Below, piece after piece: positions 29,967 through 40,300 of a stretch of DNA of 64,000 nt. Every line of letters begins with the position of its first letter. Within the stretch, counting starts at the first letter, position 1. The position numbers and the translations under genes were made by a program. Origin of the DNA: JAFMDF01 sp965222705 (lineage in GTDB: Bacteria; Bacteroidota; Bacteroidia; Chitinophagales; Saprospiraceae); contig CBDCUO010000034.1 of the NCBI GenBank assembly GCA_965222705.1, positions 1 to 64,000 on the forward strand. The letters are read 5' to 3'. The notes under the pieces are model-generated. The model had not been told where the DNA came from, did no database searches, and saw nothing but the letters and a program-made list of their open reading frames with translations.

Positions 29967-30414
29967 AGGATTAGTTAATTTTGGTTAAAAGAAAAAGGTT
30001 AAAAATTTCGGTTAAGCTGGTTTTAAAAGCAGTCATTCCTGTCAATCCCTTAGCCTGTAGGACGAATGTGTATAATAATACGGTAGTGCTTTGGTCATAT
30101 TTGCCAAAATGCACTCTGGTTGTGACCTGTTCCAAGAGACCAGGTAGCTGCTTTCAGCTCGCTCAGTAAGATGTACCTAAAAACATTGGTTGTTGTAAAA
30201 TGTCCTGGTCGGCTTAAGGGACAGATTGGATTTCGCCGGAGCAGATTCGCAACGGCTGACATATCCAGTCTAAGGATTCGGCAACCCTAGGTATTTCCTA
30301 AGTGCCGCAACGACTGGCTATAGGAATGTTCTTTGAGCAGCTAACAAACTTATGTTCGGAAAAAGATAGATGGGTGATGCAGTGCTTTAATCGCAGGATT
30401 GTAAAAGTTTTAAA
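29967..30414 (-). promoter_or_regulatory. Dyad-rich leader of the giant C-B operon
   Basis: A non-coding stretch richer in GC than its surroundings, with several possible stems on the minus strand. One pairs GTGC..TTTGG with CCAAA-GCAC (near 30090-30118). Another pairs ACCTG with CAGGT around 30127-30147. A third is GGCA..CCTAGG against CCTAAG..TGCC near 30280-30306. The segment nearest the start matches the A leader (AACCAAAATTA). It may be a structured 5' untranslated region. Confidence 0.35.
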
Positions 30415-30524
30415 AACCATGAGATTTAAGATTAGTGTTCGTTACTTTTGGTCGAAAATAATGTTTGTTTCTTGCTTTGTTTCTAGTTTCGTAATGGGCT
30501 GCGTCCTGATCGAACAGACAGCCC
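30415..30524 (+). repeat. Plus-oriented diverged copy of the two-hairpin element
   Basis: AAGATTAGTGTTCGTTAC followed by TTTTGGTCGA (about 30427-30456) resembles the conserved linker of the minus-strand units, with an insertion. A GGGCTG/CAGCCC hairpin follows at 30496-30524. It mirrors the situation upstream of gene A, where one plus-oriented copy accompanies the minus-oriented array. Confidence 0.35.
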
Positions 30525-30535
30525 GTAGATAATAG

Positions 30536-30594
30536 ACTTGTTACCCTTTATAATATATGAATCTGAAATTTGAATTTTACAAAGAGTAACAAGT
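30536..30594. repeat. Near-perfect 14-bp inverted repeat
   Basis: ACTTGTTACCCTTT (30536-30549) and AAAGAGTAACAAGT (30581-30594) are inverted copies with one mismatch, separated by 31 AT-rich bases. It could form a hairpin or mark the ends of a tiny mobile-element remnant; no target-site duplication was recognised. Confidence 0.5.
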
Positions 30595-30663
30595 TTAGCA
30601 AATGCAACAGAATTTAAAGTCCGTTGTACAGTACCGTTGTGTTTGTCTTAACAAGTAAAGAAG

Positions 30664-30852
30664 GAAGTGGAAATATTCCATTCCACTTCATTCATAATAC
30701 GGAATTAATCTCAATTCTTTAGAGCAAATCTTTTCTCTGCTCTCTTACTTTATTTTAGGAGCATAGACGTACAAGTTTGGCAAAAAGTGAGGCACAAAGG
30801 CCTCACGAAATGGTCTTAACCAAACTTTGTTAATCTCATGCTTTTTTAGCAT
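30664..30852 (-). repeat. Two two-hairpin elements upstream of the giant C-B operon
   Basis: Read on the minus strand, unit 1 has a hairpin ATGCT/AGCAT (30838-30852), linker GAGATTAACAAAGTTTGG, and a hairpin GTGAGGC/GCCTCAC (30787-30806) with a T5 tail. Unit 2 has AGAGCA/TGCTCT (30721-30743), linker GAGATTAATTCC and GAAGTGGAA/TTCCACTTC (30664-30689). The spacing is 125 bp, like the array before gene A; the stems are different but paired. Confidence 0.65.
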
Positions 30853-31624
30853 CGTGGGTGATCATTTAAGATTAAGTGATTGGTTTTGTCAGTAATACAC
30901 ATATAATTTAAATCACTTTTTCCTTAGCAAATTGGTTGTTAATTTGCATAGAAAAACCACCTCAAGAATGATCTCAAGAACTTTTTTATACTTAAATCGG
31001 AAAGGCTGGATTGAATTTTTAATCATTCAAACACAAAACCCAGTGTCATTTTTTTTCAATCCACTTAAAAATAGGAAGTTGTTATTAAATTAATAATAAC
31101 TGTTTTAGGTCGTAAAACGATGGTGAGAAAAATTCCGTAGCGAAATACAAAAGTACGGAAGAAAGAGGAGGCATTATATACCCTTTTTGGGGTATTTTTA
31201 AAATTTATTATAATATGTTTTTTAATTATGAACCAAAAAACAATTCTCCCTCAACCTGCTCAATCCTTCATACAAATTCAAAAATAGTGTAAAATGAACA
31301 ATTAGTGCAAGTTTTTGGCTTCCTTTTTTTGAATAATAATTTGTATTTTTTTTTAAAATGCTGGTTATCAACATAAAACAAAAAAATATATTTTAAATTC
31401 ATTGATTCCGGATTTGACTAGGCACAAAGATGCAAAACACGGGGTTTTTCAAAAAGCTGCTTAAATTAGTAGGAACTAGATTCCAAACAAGAAAAGGAGT
31501 TTTTATATTTTTACATTTTGTTTTGGTAACTGTTGCTAATGATCCTAGATTCCATGGCACCATCAAACACCATTTACGACCATTAATTACTAATAATTAA
31601 GCACTGAATTTTAGACACAAAAAT
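30853..31624. other. AT-rich intergenic region
   Basis: Very AT-rich, without a supported ORF. It must contain the promoter for the plus-strand gene at 31625 and probably that of the C-B operon on the minus strand. No clear consensus promoter was recognised. Confidence 0.5.
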
Positions 31625-32293
31625 ATGAATTCATCCGTATTCAGAGGATTTGCACAAGTAATTTCTGCGCTTTTTCATCCATTGCTGATATTGACCTATA
31701 TGATCGTCCTGCTAATGCTGATAAACCCCTATGCTTTTGGGGTCAATCAATTGGGAGAAGGAAGAAGTGGTTTGTTGATTATTTATGTTTTTATGACGAC
31801 TTTTCTAATTCCGGGTATGGCTATATCTATGATGCGAACCTTGAACTTAATCCCTTCGTTGATAATAGAAGACCGCAAAAACAGAATTGGGCCATTTATT
31901 GCAACGGGCGTTTTTTATTTATGGCTCTACGTCAGCTTTTATTCCAATCCAGAATTGCCGCTTATTTTTAAATCCGCCATTTTGGGAAGCACCCTTGCGT
32001 TATTTACTGCTTTCTTTCTAAACCTCTTTTCAAAAATTAGCTTACATACGATCGGAATGGGTGCCTTAGTAGGCTTGATAATGGTCGCTATGCTCCTTTT
32101 TAGTTATCGCAACTTCCAAATAGGAGATCAGATGTATAGTATGTATGGCCTACTGTTTCTAACCATTGTGCTGGCGGGTCTGGTAGGTTCCGCCCGCCTG
32201 ATCCTAAACAAGCAAGCCCCTATTGATTTGTACGGAGGTTATCTGGTAGGCTTTGCGACACAGATTATTGCGTTGCAGTTTTTATTATCGTAA
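31625..32293 (+). CDS. Integral membrane protein, PAP2-like in outline
   Basis: This 222-aa protein has six predicted membrane helices and little else. The segment KISLHTIGMGALVG near residues 138-151 resembles the serine-histidine motif of PAP2-family phosphatases, and a C-terminal YGGYLVGF follows, but the arginine-rich first PAP2 motif is not evident. Similar small membrane proteins in Bacteroidota are usually left as hypothetical. It is a lone plus-strand gene between the C leader and the terminator of giant protein D. A membrane lipid or polyprenyl-phosphate role would be a guess. Confidence 0.65.
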   Translation: MNSSVFRGFAQVISALFHPLLILTYMIVLLMLINPYAFGVNQLGEGRSGLLIIYVFMTTFLIPGMAISMMRTLNLIPSLIIEDRKNRIGPFIATGVFYLWLYVSFYSNPELPLIFKSAILGSTLALFTAFFLNLFSKISLHTIGMGALVGLIMVAMLLFSYRNFQIGDQMYSMYGLLFLTIVLAGLVGSARLILNKQAPIDLYGGYLVGFATQIIALQFLLS

Positions 32294-32342
32294 GGCGAAC
32301 TGCTAATCCGTCATAGGCATAGAGTCCGGCGGATTCCTACGT

Positions 32343-32392
32343 AAAAAAGCCCCTTTCTCAATTATTAAGAAAGAGGCATTAACCCAAAAACC
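32343..32392 (-). terminator. Conserved 3' element and terminator downstream of giant protein D
   Basis: On the minus strand CGGTTTTTGGGTTAATG precedes a 10-bp stem GCCTCTTTCT/AGAAAGGGGC with a T6 tail. The stem differs from those after A and B at paired positions, while the anchor is kept. Confidence 0.75.
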
Positions 32393-32477
32393 GAATATTA
32401 GTCTAAATATTTTATAAAAACTTGTCTATCCTGTCGAAGCAGGATTAGTCTGTTGAAAAGTCAGATTGTATTTTAAA

Positions 32478-35400
32478 TTACTCTATCACTAACATCTTTC
32501 TGGTTTTTATGCCAAATGAAGTGGCTAACTGATAGTAATAAACCCCTTTGCCATTTAAATCTTTCTTGCTGATTATCAGTTCATTATACCCTTGGTGGAA
32601 ATTATTTTTAACCAATTTTACCCGCTGTCCTCTTACATCAAAAATGCTCAACGCCGCCGCTCCCGCTCGCTTTAATTCAAAGCCAATGATTGTATTTTTT
32701 GAAAAAGGATTGGGTTGGTTCTGGTATAATTTAAACCCCTCATAGTCCGTGCTTTTTGCTTCATAAAGCAAGGCTACATCCATTAGGTCAGGCAATGGGC
32801 TTCCATTTTCTATATAGGCTTCTGCTTTCATAAACTTCGAATCCAAGCCAAAGACTCCAGACAGTTTTGCAGATTTTTTTACCTTAAATTGAAGTTTAAA
32901 TAAAACCTGCTTGCCCTCCTTATTTGCATCCGCTTTCACTTGCTCCCAACTGGTCGTAATGATTCCTCTTTTCAAGAAGTTCAGCCCAAAATTATGCTCC
33001 GTTAAATTTTGAATTTCGCCCGGTATTATTTTTAAAAATTCTAAAGTAGTTGGTTCAAAATTCATTGCAAATTGATAGCCTAACAAGCCTTTAAAACTGG
33101 TAACATTTATTGGGATTTCAATCGTATTCCCTGCTATTAGCGTTCGTTCTTCCATGCTTAATTTTAAAAGACCATTGGCATTCCTGCTTTCGCCCTCCGA
33201 AAAATTTTGAGCAGTAGTTGCGCTGCCATTGAGGTCGCCAATTTTAATGGCAGTAAAGCCCTCAATCTCCATATTTGCGCCGGGTAAATCATTGATGTTA
33301 TAAACCTCAGGGAAATAACCTTCGAGGGGTTTTGCCGGATTTTCAAAATCAAAATTTCTCCTTACAAAACGCCAAGAAGTATTATTGGGGAAGGCAGGCT
33401 CCATTCGCAAAATCAATTTTCGAATAACCACCACGTCATAGATAGAAATATGGCCGGAACGATTCGCATCAGCAGCAATCAATTTATAGGGAGAGGTTAT
33501 ATTTTGAAAGCCCAGAATATGCCGATTGAGCAAGACTAGATCAAAAGTGGAAATGCCATTCAAAATGTCAAAGTCCCGCTTGGGTAAGATCGTATAGTCA
33601 TTGCCCGCAGGCACATCCAGCAATTCGAATCTTCCGTTTTGGTCAGTCATAGTTGGTGCTACCTTTGAATGATTGATAGATACCTCTACTTGATCTACTT
33701 TTTCACCTGCCTCATTCATTACGACCCCGCTAATGTTGACCACTCTTCTGTTACCAGGGCATAAACCATCGTCATCCGTAATCAATATATCTGAGGTACA
33801 GGTATTGCTATTGCCCGCTTCATCGGTTATTGTAACCGTAACTCGATTCAGCCCCAATTGCGAACAAGAAAAACTATCTTGAGGAATCGTAATCAACAAA
33901 CTGCCAAAGGGAGAACAATTATCGGAACTATTGAGTGCCAATTGGCGAGGAGGTATTCTGACAAAAAATTCCCCTCCATTATTTTCAATATTAAATGTAT
34001 CTGGATTACAAATGGAAGTAGGTAAGGTACGATCTCTTACTGTAAACCGAAAAGAACAGGAATTGGCATTGCCACAGTCATCGCTTGCGGTAAAGGTAAT
34101 GCTGTGTGTCCCAGTCGGATACATACCACTGGCATCGTTGGTATCCCCAGTAGAATCCCTGGAGCCATCACTATAAAGATCAATATAATAATTAATCGTC
34201 AATTGGTCCGTAGGAGAACAATCATCCGATACCGATACTGCCAGGGGTACATAAGCCATGCAGGTATTATCCGTGATATTGATCGTTGTGTCAGCAGGGC
34301 AGTCAATTTGAGGAGGAACACTATTGACCAATTTGATCTGTTGAATATATCGCCAATATCCCTGGGTGGAGTCACCAGGTGTAAACTGACACCAATCAAT
34401 CAATTCCCAGGTTCTAAGTATGGCGTAACAATTGGTCGGATCAACTACGTCGTCAAATATTCTGTCATCATACCGCCATAAAATCCGGTTGCAAAGGTTG
34501 CCGATAGAATCGTATCTAGGGCGATCCACTCCAAACGGCAAAGAATCAGGATGTGTAGAAGCTCCACTACAAGCCTGCACAAAGGTATCTCTTGGCCAAA
34601 TGATCGTGCTACCATCAAAGGTCGAGTTATTTTCAACCGTAATAACTTGCTGACAAGCCACCATATTGGTACCATCATTGGTCATAAAAGTTCGGTATAT
34701 CCTCCCTGCTCCACAATTATTGATTGCAAAAGAATCTGTTTCTGTATAAGTAGCTGCACCGCAGTCATCTCTGACAATCGGAACGCCAAAAACGGAGAGG
34801 TCAGAAATATCAACCGGACAATGAACGGTTTGATCTGCTGGACAAATAATTTGAGGTACGCTACCATCTAGGATAGCAATCGTTGCTACACATTGGCTGG
34901 AATTGCTATCCGCATCTGTCACTTTTAAATTAACAGAAACAGTATCCCCTGAGTCCATGCAGTAAAAGGTCACATAATCCGCAAAATCAAGCGTGTCCCC
35001 TACCCTTTGCACCTGTAGAGTCACCGGACTACAAGCGTCATAACTACTTCTGTCAAAACTATTGGCATACACTCTGACCGTTCCATCTATGCCTATATAT
35101 GCTCTATTGCCTGTATTGCACACGGCCACCGGCGGCGTTCTATCTGCTACATTTAAAACCGTTGTACAACGGGTAATATTATTACAAGAGTCCGCTACTA
35201 CGTAAATGACGTCATAATATCCCTGAGGCACCCAGGTTAAAGTACCGCCATTGCCACTAATAGTTCCCCAGGGCGTTTCAATGCGAACTTTGGCTCCTGA
35301 ACAGGCATCCATTGCCGTTACGGGAGGAAAGGTTACCGTTCCGGAGCAGAACCCTTCGTTGGTAGTCGCTCTAATGGTATCAATGCAATCAACCACTGGA

Positions 35401-36812
35401 GGAGTTGTATCTTGAACGCTTATTATTTGTATATCCGTTCTAAAATCTCCAGAGCAGGCATCCACAACTGTCCAGGTGCGTATGATTTGAATATTTCCTC
35501 TACAAAAAACAGCAGAGTCATCTCTAAAACCTGCATTTATTTCACAAAAACCAATAAAACTGGGATATAATGGCTCTCCATCCAAGGTCGGGGCACCTGT
35601 ATTTGCTGGATCAGTGGCACTGTCCATACAACTGACGATTGGTGCCTCTAGCCCATCTCGATTGGGCGGAAAACGGACCGAATCAATGGATTCTCTTTCA
35701 AAATAAAGCGTCTGCAGGCAAGTACCGGTCATCCCTCCCGAATCAATTGCTGTCCAGGTTCTTTCAACAATACCGCTAAATCCAGCTACACAAGGGTTTC
35801 TCACCACATTATCTTCATAAGTCAAAGCAACCGTACCCGGACAATTATCCATGACGGTTGGGTAGCCGAACAGAGGGTTGTCAGGAGAAATATCTTGAAC
35901 GCCACAAGCTAGCGTGTCATCTTCACAATTGATAATAGGGGCCGTTTTGTCCAAAACGATGATAGATCCCCAACAGGAATTATTGGTCAGTGAATCAATG
36001 ACTCGAACCTGAAAAGATTGCCCAACATGACTTTGGTCAACGAAAGGGTTAGTCGGAATGATGTTACCATCTTGAAGTATTTCTACCTTTTTGGGTCCAT
36101 TCGGACAGGTCAAATGCATAGCGGTCGCCAGCATTTCCGGAATTACCTCCGCCATACAACCGGTTCCTAGAGAAACCTGTACGCTATCTGCACAACCCAA
36201 ATAACATTCTCTGGTACAGTCTTCTACTCCATTTCCTACAACACATATGGGAGCGTCTGCTATCCCATAGCCTGCTACGGTCAATTGCTGGTTTGCATTC
36301 CAACTGGCACTATTGGGCGCATAAAATGGATCAGTAGGGGTGATTAAAGACACCGTATCTTCTGTACAAAGTCCTCCGTTGGTAAAACTAAATAAAGGTA
36401 CTTTCTGCCCTGCCTGAAAAGTTATAAAATCGGTGTAGAAATTTTCCATTGAAAAAGCAATGTAATCGTAGTCGGGATTTTCAACTGGATTATTAAACCG
36501 GCTATTGGCAGTAAATCTAACTTCATTCGAAGTACCTGGCTCGACTAAATTGGTCAAATTATTGACTGTGAACCCGCCTGATTTAACCCTCAGCGTAATT
36601 TGGATACTAGCCACTCTTGCGTTAACACCTGTATAGCTAACGTGCGAGGTCATACTTACTTGGAACGCTCCGCCGGAGAGCTTCTCAATTTCGTAATCTA
36701 CAATGCATTGAGCATGGGCAGAAAAAGAAAGAAGTAATAGGCCGAACACCAACAAAGTGGGTCGAGTTATTTTCTTGTGCATTAAAAAAATAAGGTGATT
36801 GATCCGTTTCAT
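32478..36812 (-). CDS. Giant T9SS-exported HYR-domain protein D with dockerin-like and cohesin-like modules
   Basis: This 1444-aa protein has a signal peptide ending near SFSAHAQ (about 35). The unique N-terminal beta domain (about 36-195) looks like a cohesin/adhesin fold and differs from the CUB-like start of A to C. A series of HYR-like modules follows, with repeated starts such as DKTAPIINCEDDT and DTTPPVVDC, and DNC or DAC signatures. The C terminus has a regulatory-like fold, a dockerin-like pair (AADANRSGHISIYD near 1114, GDLNGSA near 1192), a cohesin-like domain (1215-1340) and a T9SS sorting domain (1360-1444; YQNQPNPF to RKMLVIE). HYR domains are classically linked to cell adhesion. 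It follows gene E with 550 bp between, including the terminator of E, so it has its own promoter. Confidence 0.88.
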   Translation of the reverse strand: MKRINHLIFLMHKKITRPTLLVFGLLLLSFSAHAQCIVDYEIEKLSGGAFQVSMTSHVSYTGVNARVASIQITLRVKSGGFTVNNLTNLVEPGTSNEVRFTANSRFNNPVENPDYDYIAFSMENFYTDFITFQAGQKVPLFSFTNGGLCTEDTVSLITPTDPFYAPNSASWNANQQLTVAGYGIADAPICVVGNGVEDCTRECYLGCADSVQVSLGTGCMAEVIPEMLATAMHLTCPNGPKKVEILQDGNIIPTNPFVDQSHVGQSFQVRVIDSLTNNSCWGSIIVLDKTAPIINCEDDTLACGVQDISPDNPLFGYPTVMDNCPGTVALTYEDNVVRNPCVAGFSGIVERTWTAIDSGGMTGTCLQTLYFERESIDSVRFPPNRDGLEAPIVSCMDSATDPANTGAPTLDGEPLYPSFIGFCEINAGFRDDSAVFCRGNIQIIRTWTVVDACSGDFRTDIQIISVQDTTPPVVDCIDTIRATTNEGFCSGTVTFPPVTAMDACSGAKVRIETPWGTISGNGGTLTWVPQGYYDVIYVVADSCNNITRCTTVLNVADRTPPVAVCNTGNRAYIGIDGTVRVYANSFDRSSYDACSPVTLQVQRVGDTLDFADYVTFYCMDSGDTVSVNLKVTDADSNSSQCVATIAILDGSVPQIICPADQTVHCPVDISDLSVFGVPIVRDDCGAATYTETDSFAINNCGAGRIYRTFMTNDGTNMVACQQVITVENNSTFDGSTIIWPRDTFVQACSGASTHPDSLPFGVDRPRYDSIGNLCNRILWRYDDRIFDDVVDPTNCYAILRTWELIDWCQFTPGDSTQGYWRYIQQIKLVNSVPPQIDCPADTTINITDNTCMAYVPLAVSVSDDCSPTDQLTINYYIDLYSDGSRDSTGDTNDASGMYPTGTHSITFTASDDCGNANSCSFRFTVRDRTLPTSICNPDTFNIENNGGEFFVRIPPRQLALNSSDNCSPFGSLLITIPQDSFSCSQLGLNRVTVTITDEAGNSNTCTSDILITDDDGLCPGNRRVVNISGVVMNEAGEKVDQVEVSINHSKVAPTMTDQNGRFELLDVPAGNDYTILPKRDFDILNGISTFDLVLLNRHILGFQNITSPYKLIAADANRSGHISIYDVVVIRKLILRMEPAFPNNTSWRFVRRNFDFENPAKPLEGYFPEVYNINDLPGANMEIEGFTAIKIGDLNGSATTAQNFSEGESRNANGLLKLSMEERTLIAGNTIEIPINVTSFKGLLGYQFAMNFEPTTLEFLKIIPGEIQNLTEHNFGLNFLKRGIITTSWEQVKADANKEGKQVLFKLQFKVKKSAKLSGVFGLDSKFMKAEAYIENGSPLPDLMDVALLYEAKSTDYEGFKLYQNQPNPFSKNTIIGFELKRAGAAALSIFDVRGQRVKLVKNNFHQGYNELIISKKDLNGKGVYYYQLATSFGIKTRKMLVIE

Positions 36813-37205
36813 GGGATACTTTTTTTATTCGATTTTAGGCAATTAGCTTTCGCTTTTTGCTATTCGATTTTGGATATTTATTTTCTACTCCGAATTACCT
36901 TTCGGGGCTATTTACATTAAAAGCACTTCGTGATTTCTCCAAATTGAGAATTACTGTTTTTTCAACCAAAAAGCTACGGATAACACTTTCCTGAAAAAGT
37001 GCTATCCGACTGCTCACAAAATTTCTCTGTCTCTAAGCAAAAATGTTTTGGTTGTAGTGTAAGATTCGTCGAGTCAAACAATTATTAATATGGTTGCCTG
37101 TTGTTTGCTCGCTCTTTAGAAATGACAGGCTCACTGGCTGCCATTATTCATTGCCTTTGCAATGATGTCTTATCTTGACTCATCACGGTATTGGATATCA
37201 GCATC
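36813..37205. promoter_or_regulatory. Upstream region of giant protein D with a long hairpin
   Basis: A non-coding region that should include the promoter of D. It holds a 12-bp stem, GGATAACACTTT pairing with AAAGTGCTATCC (36978-37007), about 165 bp upstream of the D start, with one G-T pair on one strand. CAACCAAAAAGC beside it recalls the linker of the two-hairpin elements, but the rest does not match. Confidence 0.4.
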
Positions 37206-37266
37206 AAAAGGTGGCGGCTCCGGAACTGCAAGCAGTCCCGGAAGCCGTTCCATCCCAAAAACCTTA
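37206..37266 (-). terminator. Conserved 3' element and stem-loop downstream of giant protein E
   Basis: The minus strand shows GGTTTTTGGGATGG, then a long, nearly perfect stem (GGCTTCCGGGACTGC with GCAGTTCCGGAGCC) and a short T4 tail. The anchor is identical to that after A and B; the stem is entirely different in sequence. Confidence 0.7.
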
Positions 37267-37362
37267 TCCTAAGTTTATTTCCCGTAATTAAGTATTGCCA
37301 AACTCTAGGGTGCACAAAATATCTCTCCCTCATTTTACCGCTTTTCTCACCCTCTCACTTTC

Positions 37363-40300
37363 TTACTCTTTAATCAAGACCATCTTTTTGGATAGTCTTT
37401 TGGTAATTGGTGTTTGTAAATGATAGTAAAGAACACCAGTTTTTATCGTTAAATCGCTTAAATCAATGGCTACTTCATTATAGCCTTGTGCGTACTTTCC
37501 AACGTAGGTCTTCAGCAATCTGCCCGTGATGTCGTGAATGGAAATGGTTCCCTCCGTTGATTTGGGTAAATTAAAAGCAATCGAAGTTTTGCCCCTAAAG
37601 GGATTAGGATAATTTTGGTATAAATCCAATTGACGATCGGCTTTATCATTAGAAAACCTTAGAGCTACATCCATCACTTCCTCCTTTGCATTATAGGCCT
37701 CTGCGAGTGTTATGCGGGAATTGATCAACATTACTTCGCTTAGACTTATCGTTTTATTAGCCTCAAAGACCAATGCAAAAAGCACTGTTTCCTCATTGAT
37801 TGGAATCTCTCCTGCATTTTCCCAACTAGTGGTTAATTTGCCTGCTTCGACTTTATTGAATCCAAAATTATTCTGCCCCATCGTAATCGGCTCTCCAGGA
37901 ATGACCTCTTTAAGAGTTAAACTATTTTGGTCAAAATCAATAGTAAATTGATAGCCTAAAATTTGGGAAATCTCTTTTGCCCGAAAGGGAATTTTGTACT
38001 CAAATCCGCTTTTCAATTCCTTATCTGCTACTTCAAAAAATAGGGTCTCTCTTTTTTCTCTGGACGTGCCTTTCAGCGCGGCTGGACTGGCGCTATTATT
38101 TACATCGCCCACTTTTATGCCGATAAAATCTCTTTTTAAATCATTGGCAAACAAGCGTTTGCAATTGTGAAATTCGGGCACAATTTCTATAAATGGATTT
38201 CGAGGATCAGGAAATTCATAAGTCGCATCAATGTACCGCCAGGAAGTATTGCCGGGAAAATCTGTTCGACTTCCCAAGATCACCTGCCGAACCATCACCA
38301 TATCGTAAGCAGAAATGGTTCCGGATTTATTCACATCAGCAGCTAGCATTTTATAGGGCGATTCTAGTGGCTTCACCCCTAAAATATGTTGTCGCATATA
38401 GACCAAATCGAAGGTGCTAATCCCCTCTGAAAAATCAAAGTCTGTAATAGGTCGAATGATATAGGATTCCAGTCTGGATAAATTTTCAAATAAATAATTG
38501 CCCTCCATATCCGTAAATCCCATTGCCTCTTTCCCACCTGTAATTTCTACTGCTACTTCTTCCATTCCAAAGCCATCTTCTGTTATTATTTTTCCACCAA
38601 TAGCGGAGAATGTACCAGCAACACAGGCATTATTGTTTTCTTGTATATAAATTTCCGTAGTGCAAAAATCTGAATTGCCATTTTGATCAGTTACAATCAG
38701 GTTAATGGTCTGCTTGCCCAAGTCGTCACAAGTAAAGTAATTGGGAGATATTTCGTAGGTCAGACTGGAGGCAGCACTACAGTTATCATAACTACTAGCG
38801 TTGATGGCATCAGGAGGCACAAAGACGAAGCCCTCCTGCATCAGCGCAATAGATAGTCCATGTTTGCAAACAGGGGTCGGTGGTTTTTGGTCTTCCACCG
38901 TAATTCGGGTTTCGCAGGTTGTCAAATTTCCACAACCATCGCTTATAATAAAGGTTATTTTATGAACTCCTATCGGGTAAGTGCCACTTGCATTTTTGCC
39001 GCCTGAATCTGCATAGATAGAAGTATTGGTTATTGTTAAATTGGGGTTGCAATCCGTTGCTACTAAATCTGGCAATACCACCTGTGCTTCACAAGCAAAT
39101 TCAGTGATTCCAACTGTTATATCAGGGGGGCAAGCAGTAATTACTGGAGCTTCCTGATCTAGTACTTTAATAGTTTGAGTGCCAATGGTATAGGCTCCAT
39201 TTAGGGTATCATTGGGGTCAAAGCTACACCACTCCAATACGCGCCACTTTCTCAATATTTTCATACAGGCAGAGTCTGCAATTAGAAAAGTTTCATCTGT
39301 ATAAGAAACCAATACATCTTCGCAGTCATCGCCTGTTATGATAGGTCGTCCAGTGCTATCTGGCGTCAGATTTGCACCGCACTCGGTCGTGATATACTCC
39401 TCGGGAAAAACCACTTCAATGGGCGTTATATCTTCCAAATAAATTAATTGTGTGCAGGAGGTAAAATTGCCCGAAGAATCAACTGCGAACCAGGTTCGGG
39501 TCACTGTTCCCGTATTGCAGGAATTAATATTTCCGGTGTCTTGAAAATATATTTCCATTACCCCGCAATTATCTGTTGCACTTGCCTTTCCCGTCAGCGC
39601 GGTATTTTTATAGTCTTCTGAACAATTCAGCCTTGCAAAAGGTGGACAAGAAATGGTAGGGGGTGCCTCATCATTCACGATCACCTTCATTCGGCATTCA
39701 TTGGTCAATCCCGAAGGGTCATAGACTCTGAGTGTCACCTCAATGGATTTACTTAAATCTTGGCAGCTAACGCGAATAGAATCACCAAATAAGGTATCTC
39801 TACTCACTTTCATTTTGACAATAGCACAATTGTCTCTACTTCCTCCGTCAAAGGTGGCAGCAAATACGTCTGCAAAGCCTTCATTATTCAAAGCCACATG
39901 CAGTTCATCCCGACAAACAGCAATCGGCTGAACATTATCCACAACCGTCACTTTGGAAGTACAAGAAATCGAATTGCCACACCCATCTGTGGCAGTATAG
40001 GTTATATCATGCGTCCCAACCGGTACATTTAGAAAAGGTCCATAGCCCGTTCCAAACTCCCAGCTCGGTTGTACGGTTACATTAGAGCAACTATCCGTTG
40101 CGGTCGCCAAGGGCAAAATAACGGTTGCCCCACAATTGGCAATATTTGCTTCAACCGAAAAGCTATCGGGGCAATTGAGGACGGGGGGGGTATTATCTGC
40201 CAGGAAAATATTTTGAACATAAACATTGATTTCTTTTGTACAAATATCAATGACTTCCCAGCGTCTGAAAATTCTATAACTCGAAGGTGGGCAAATATCT

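Noticed and set aside
30302..30532. Plus-strand 76-codon frame with a hydrophobic C-terminal part
   Set aside because: It spans a dyad-rich leader and a diverged two-hairpin element, lacks family-like sequence and has no start context. The RNA-structure explanation fits better.
37148..37333. Minus-strand 61-codon frame after giant protein E
   Set aside because: It overlaps the conserved 3' anchor and stem; no protein-like pattern.
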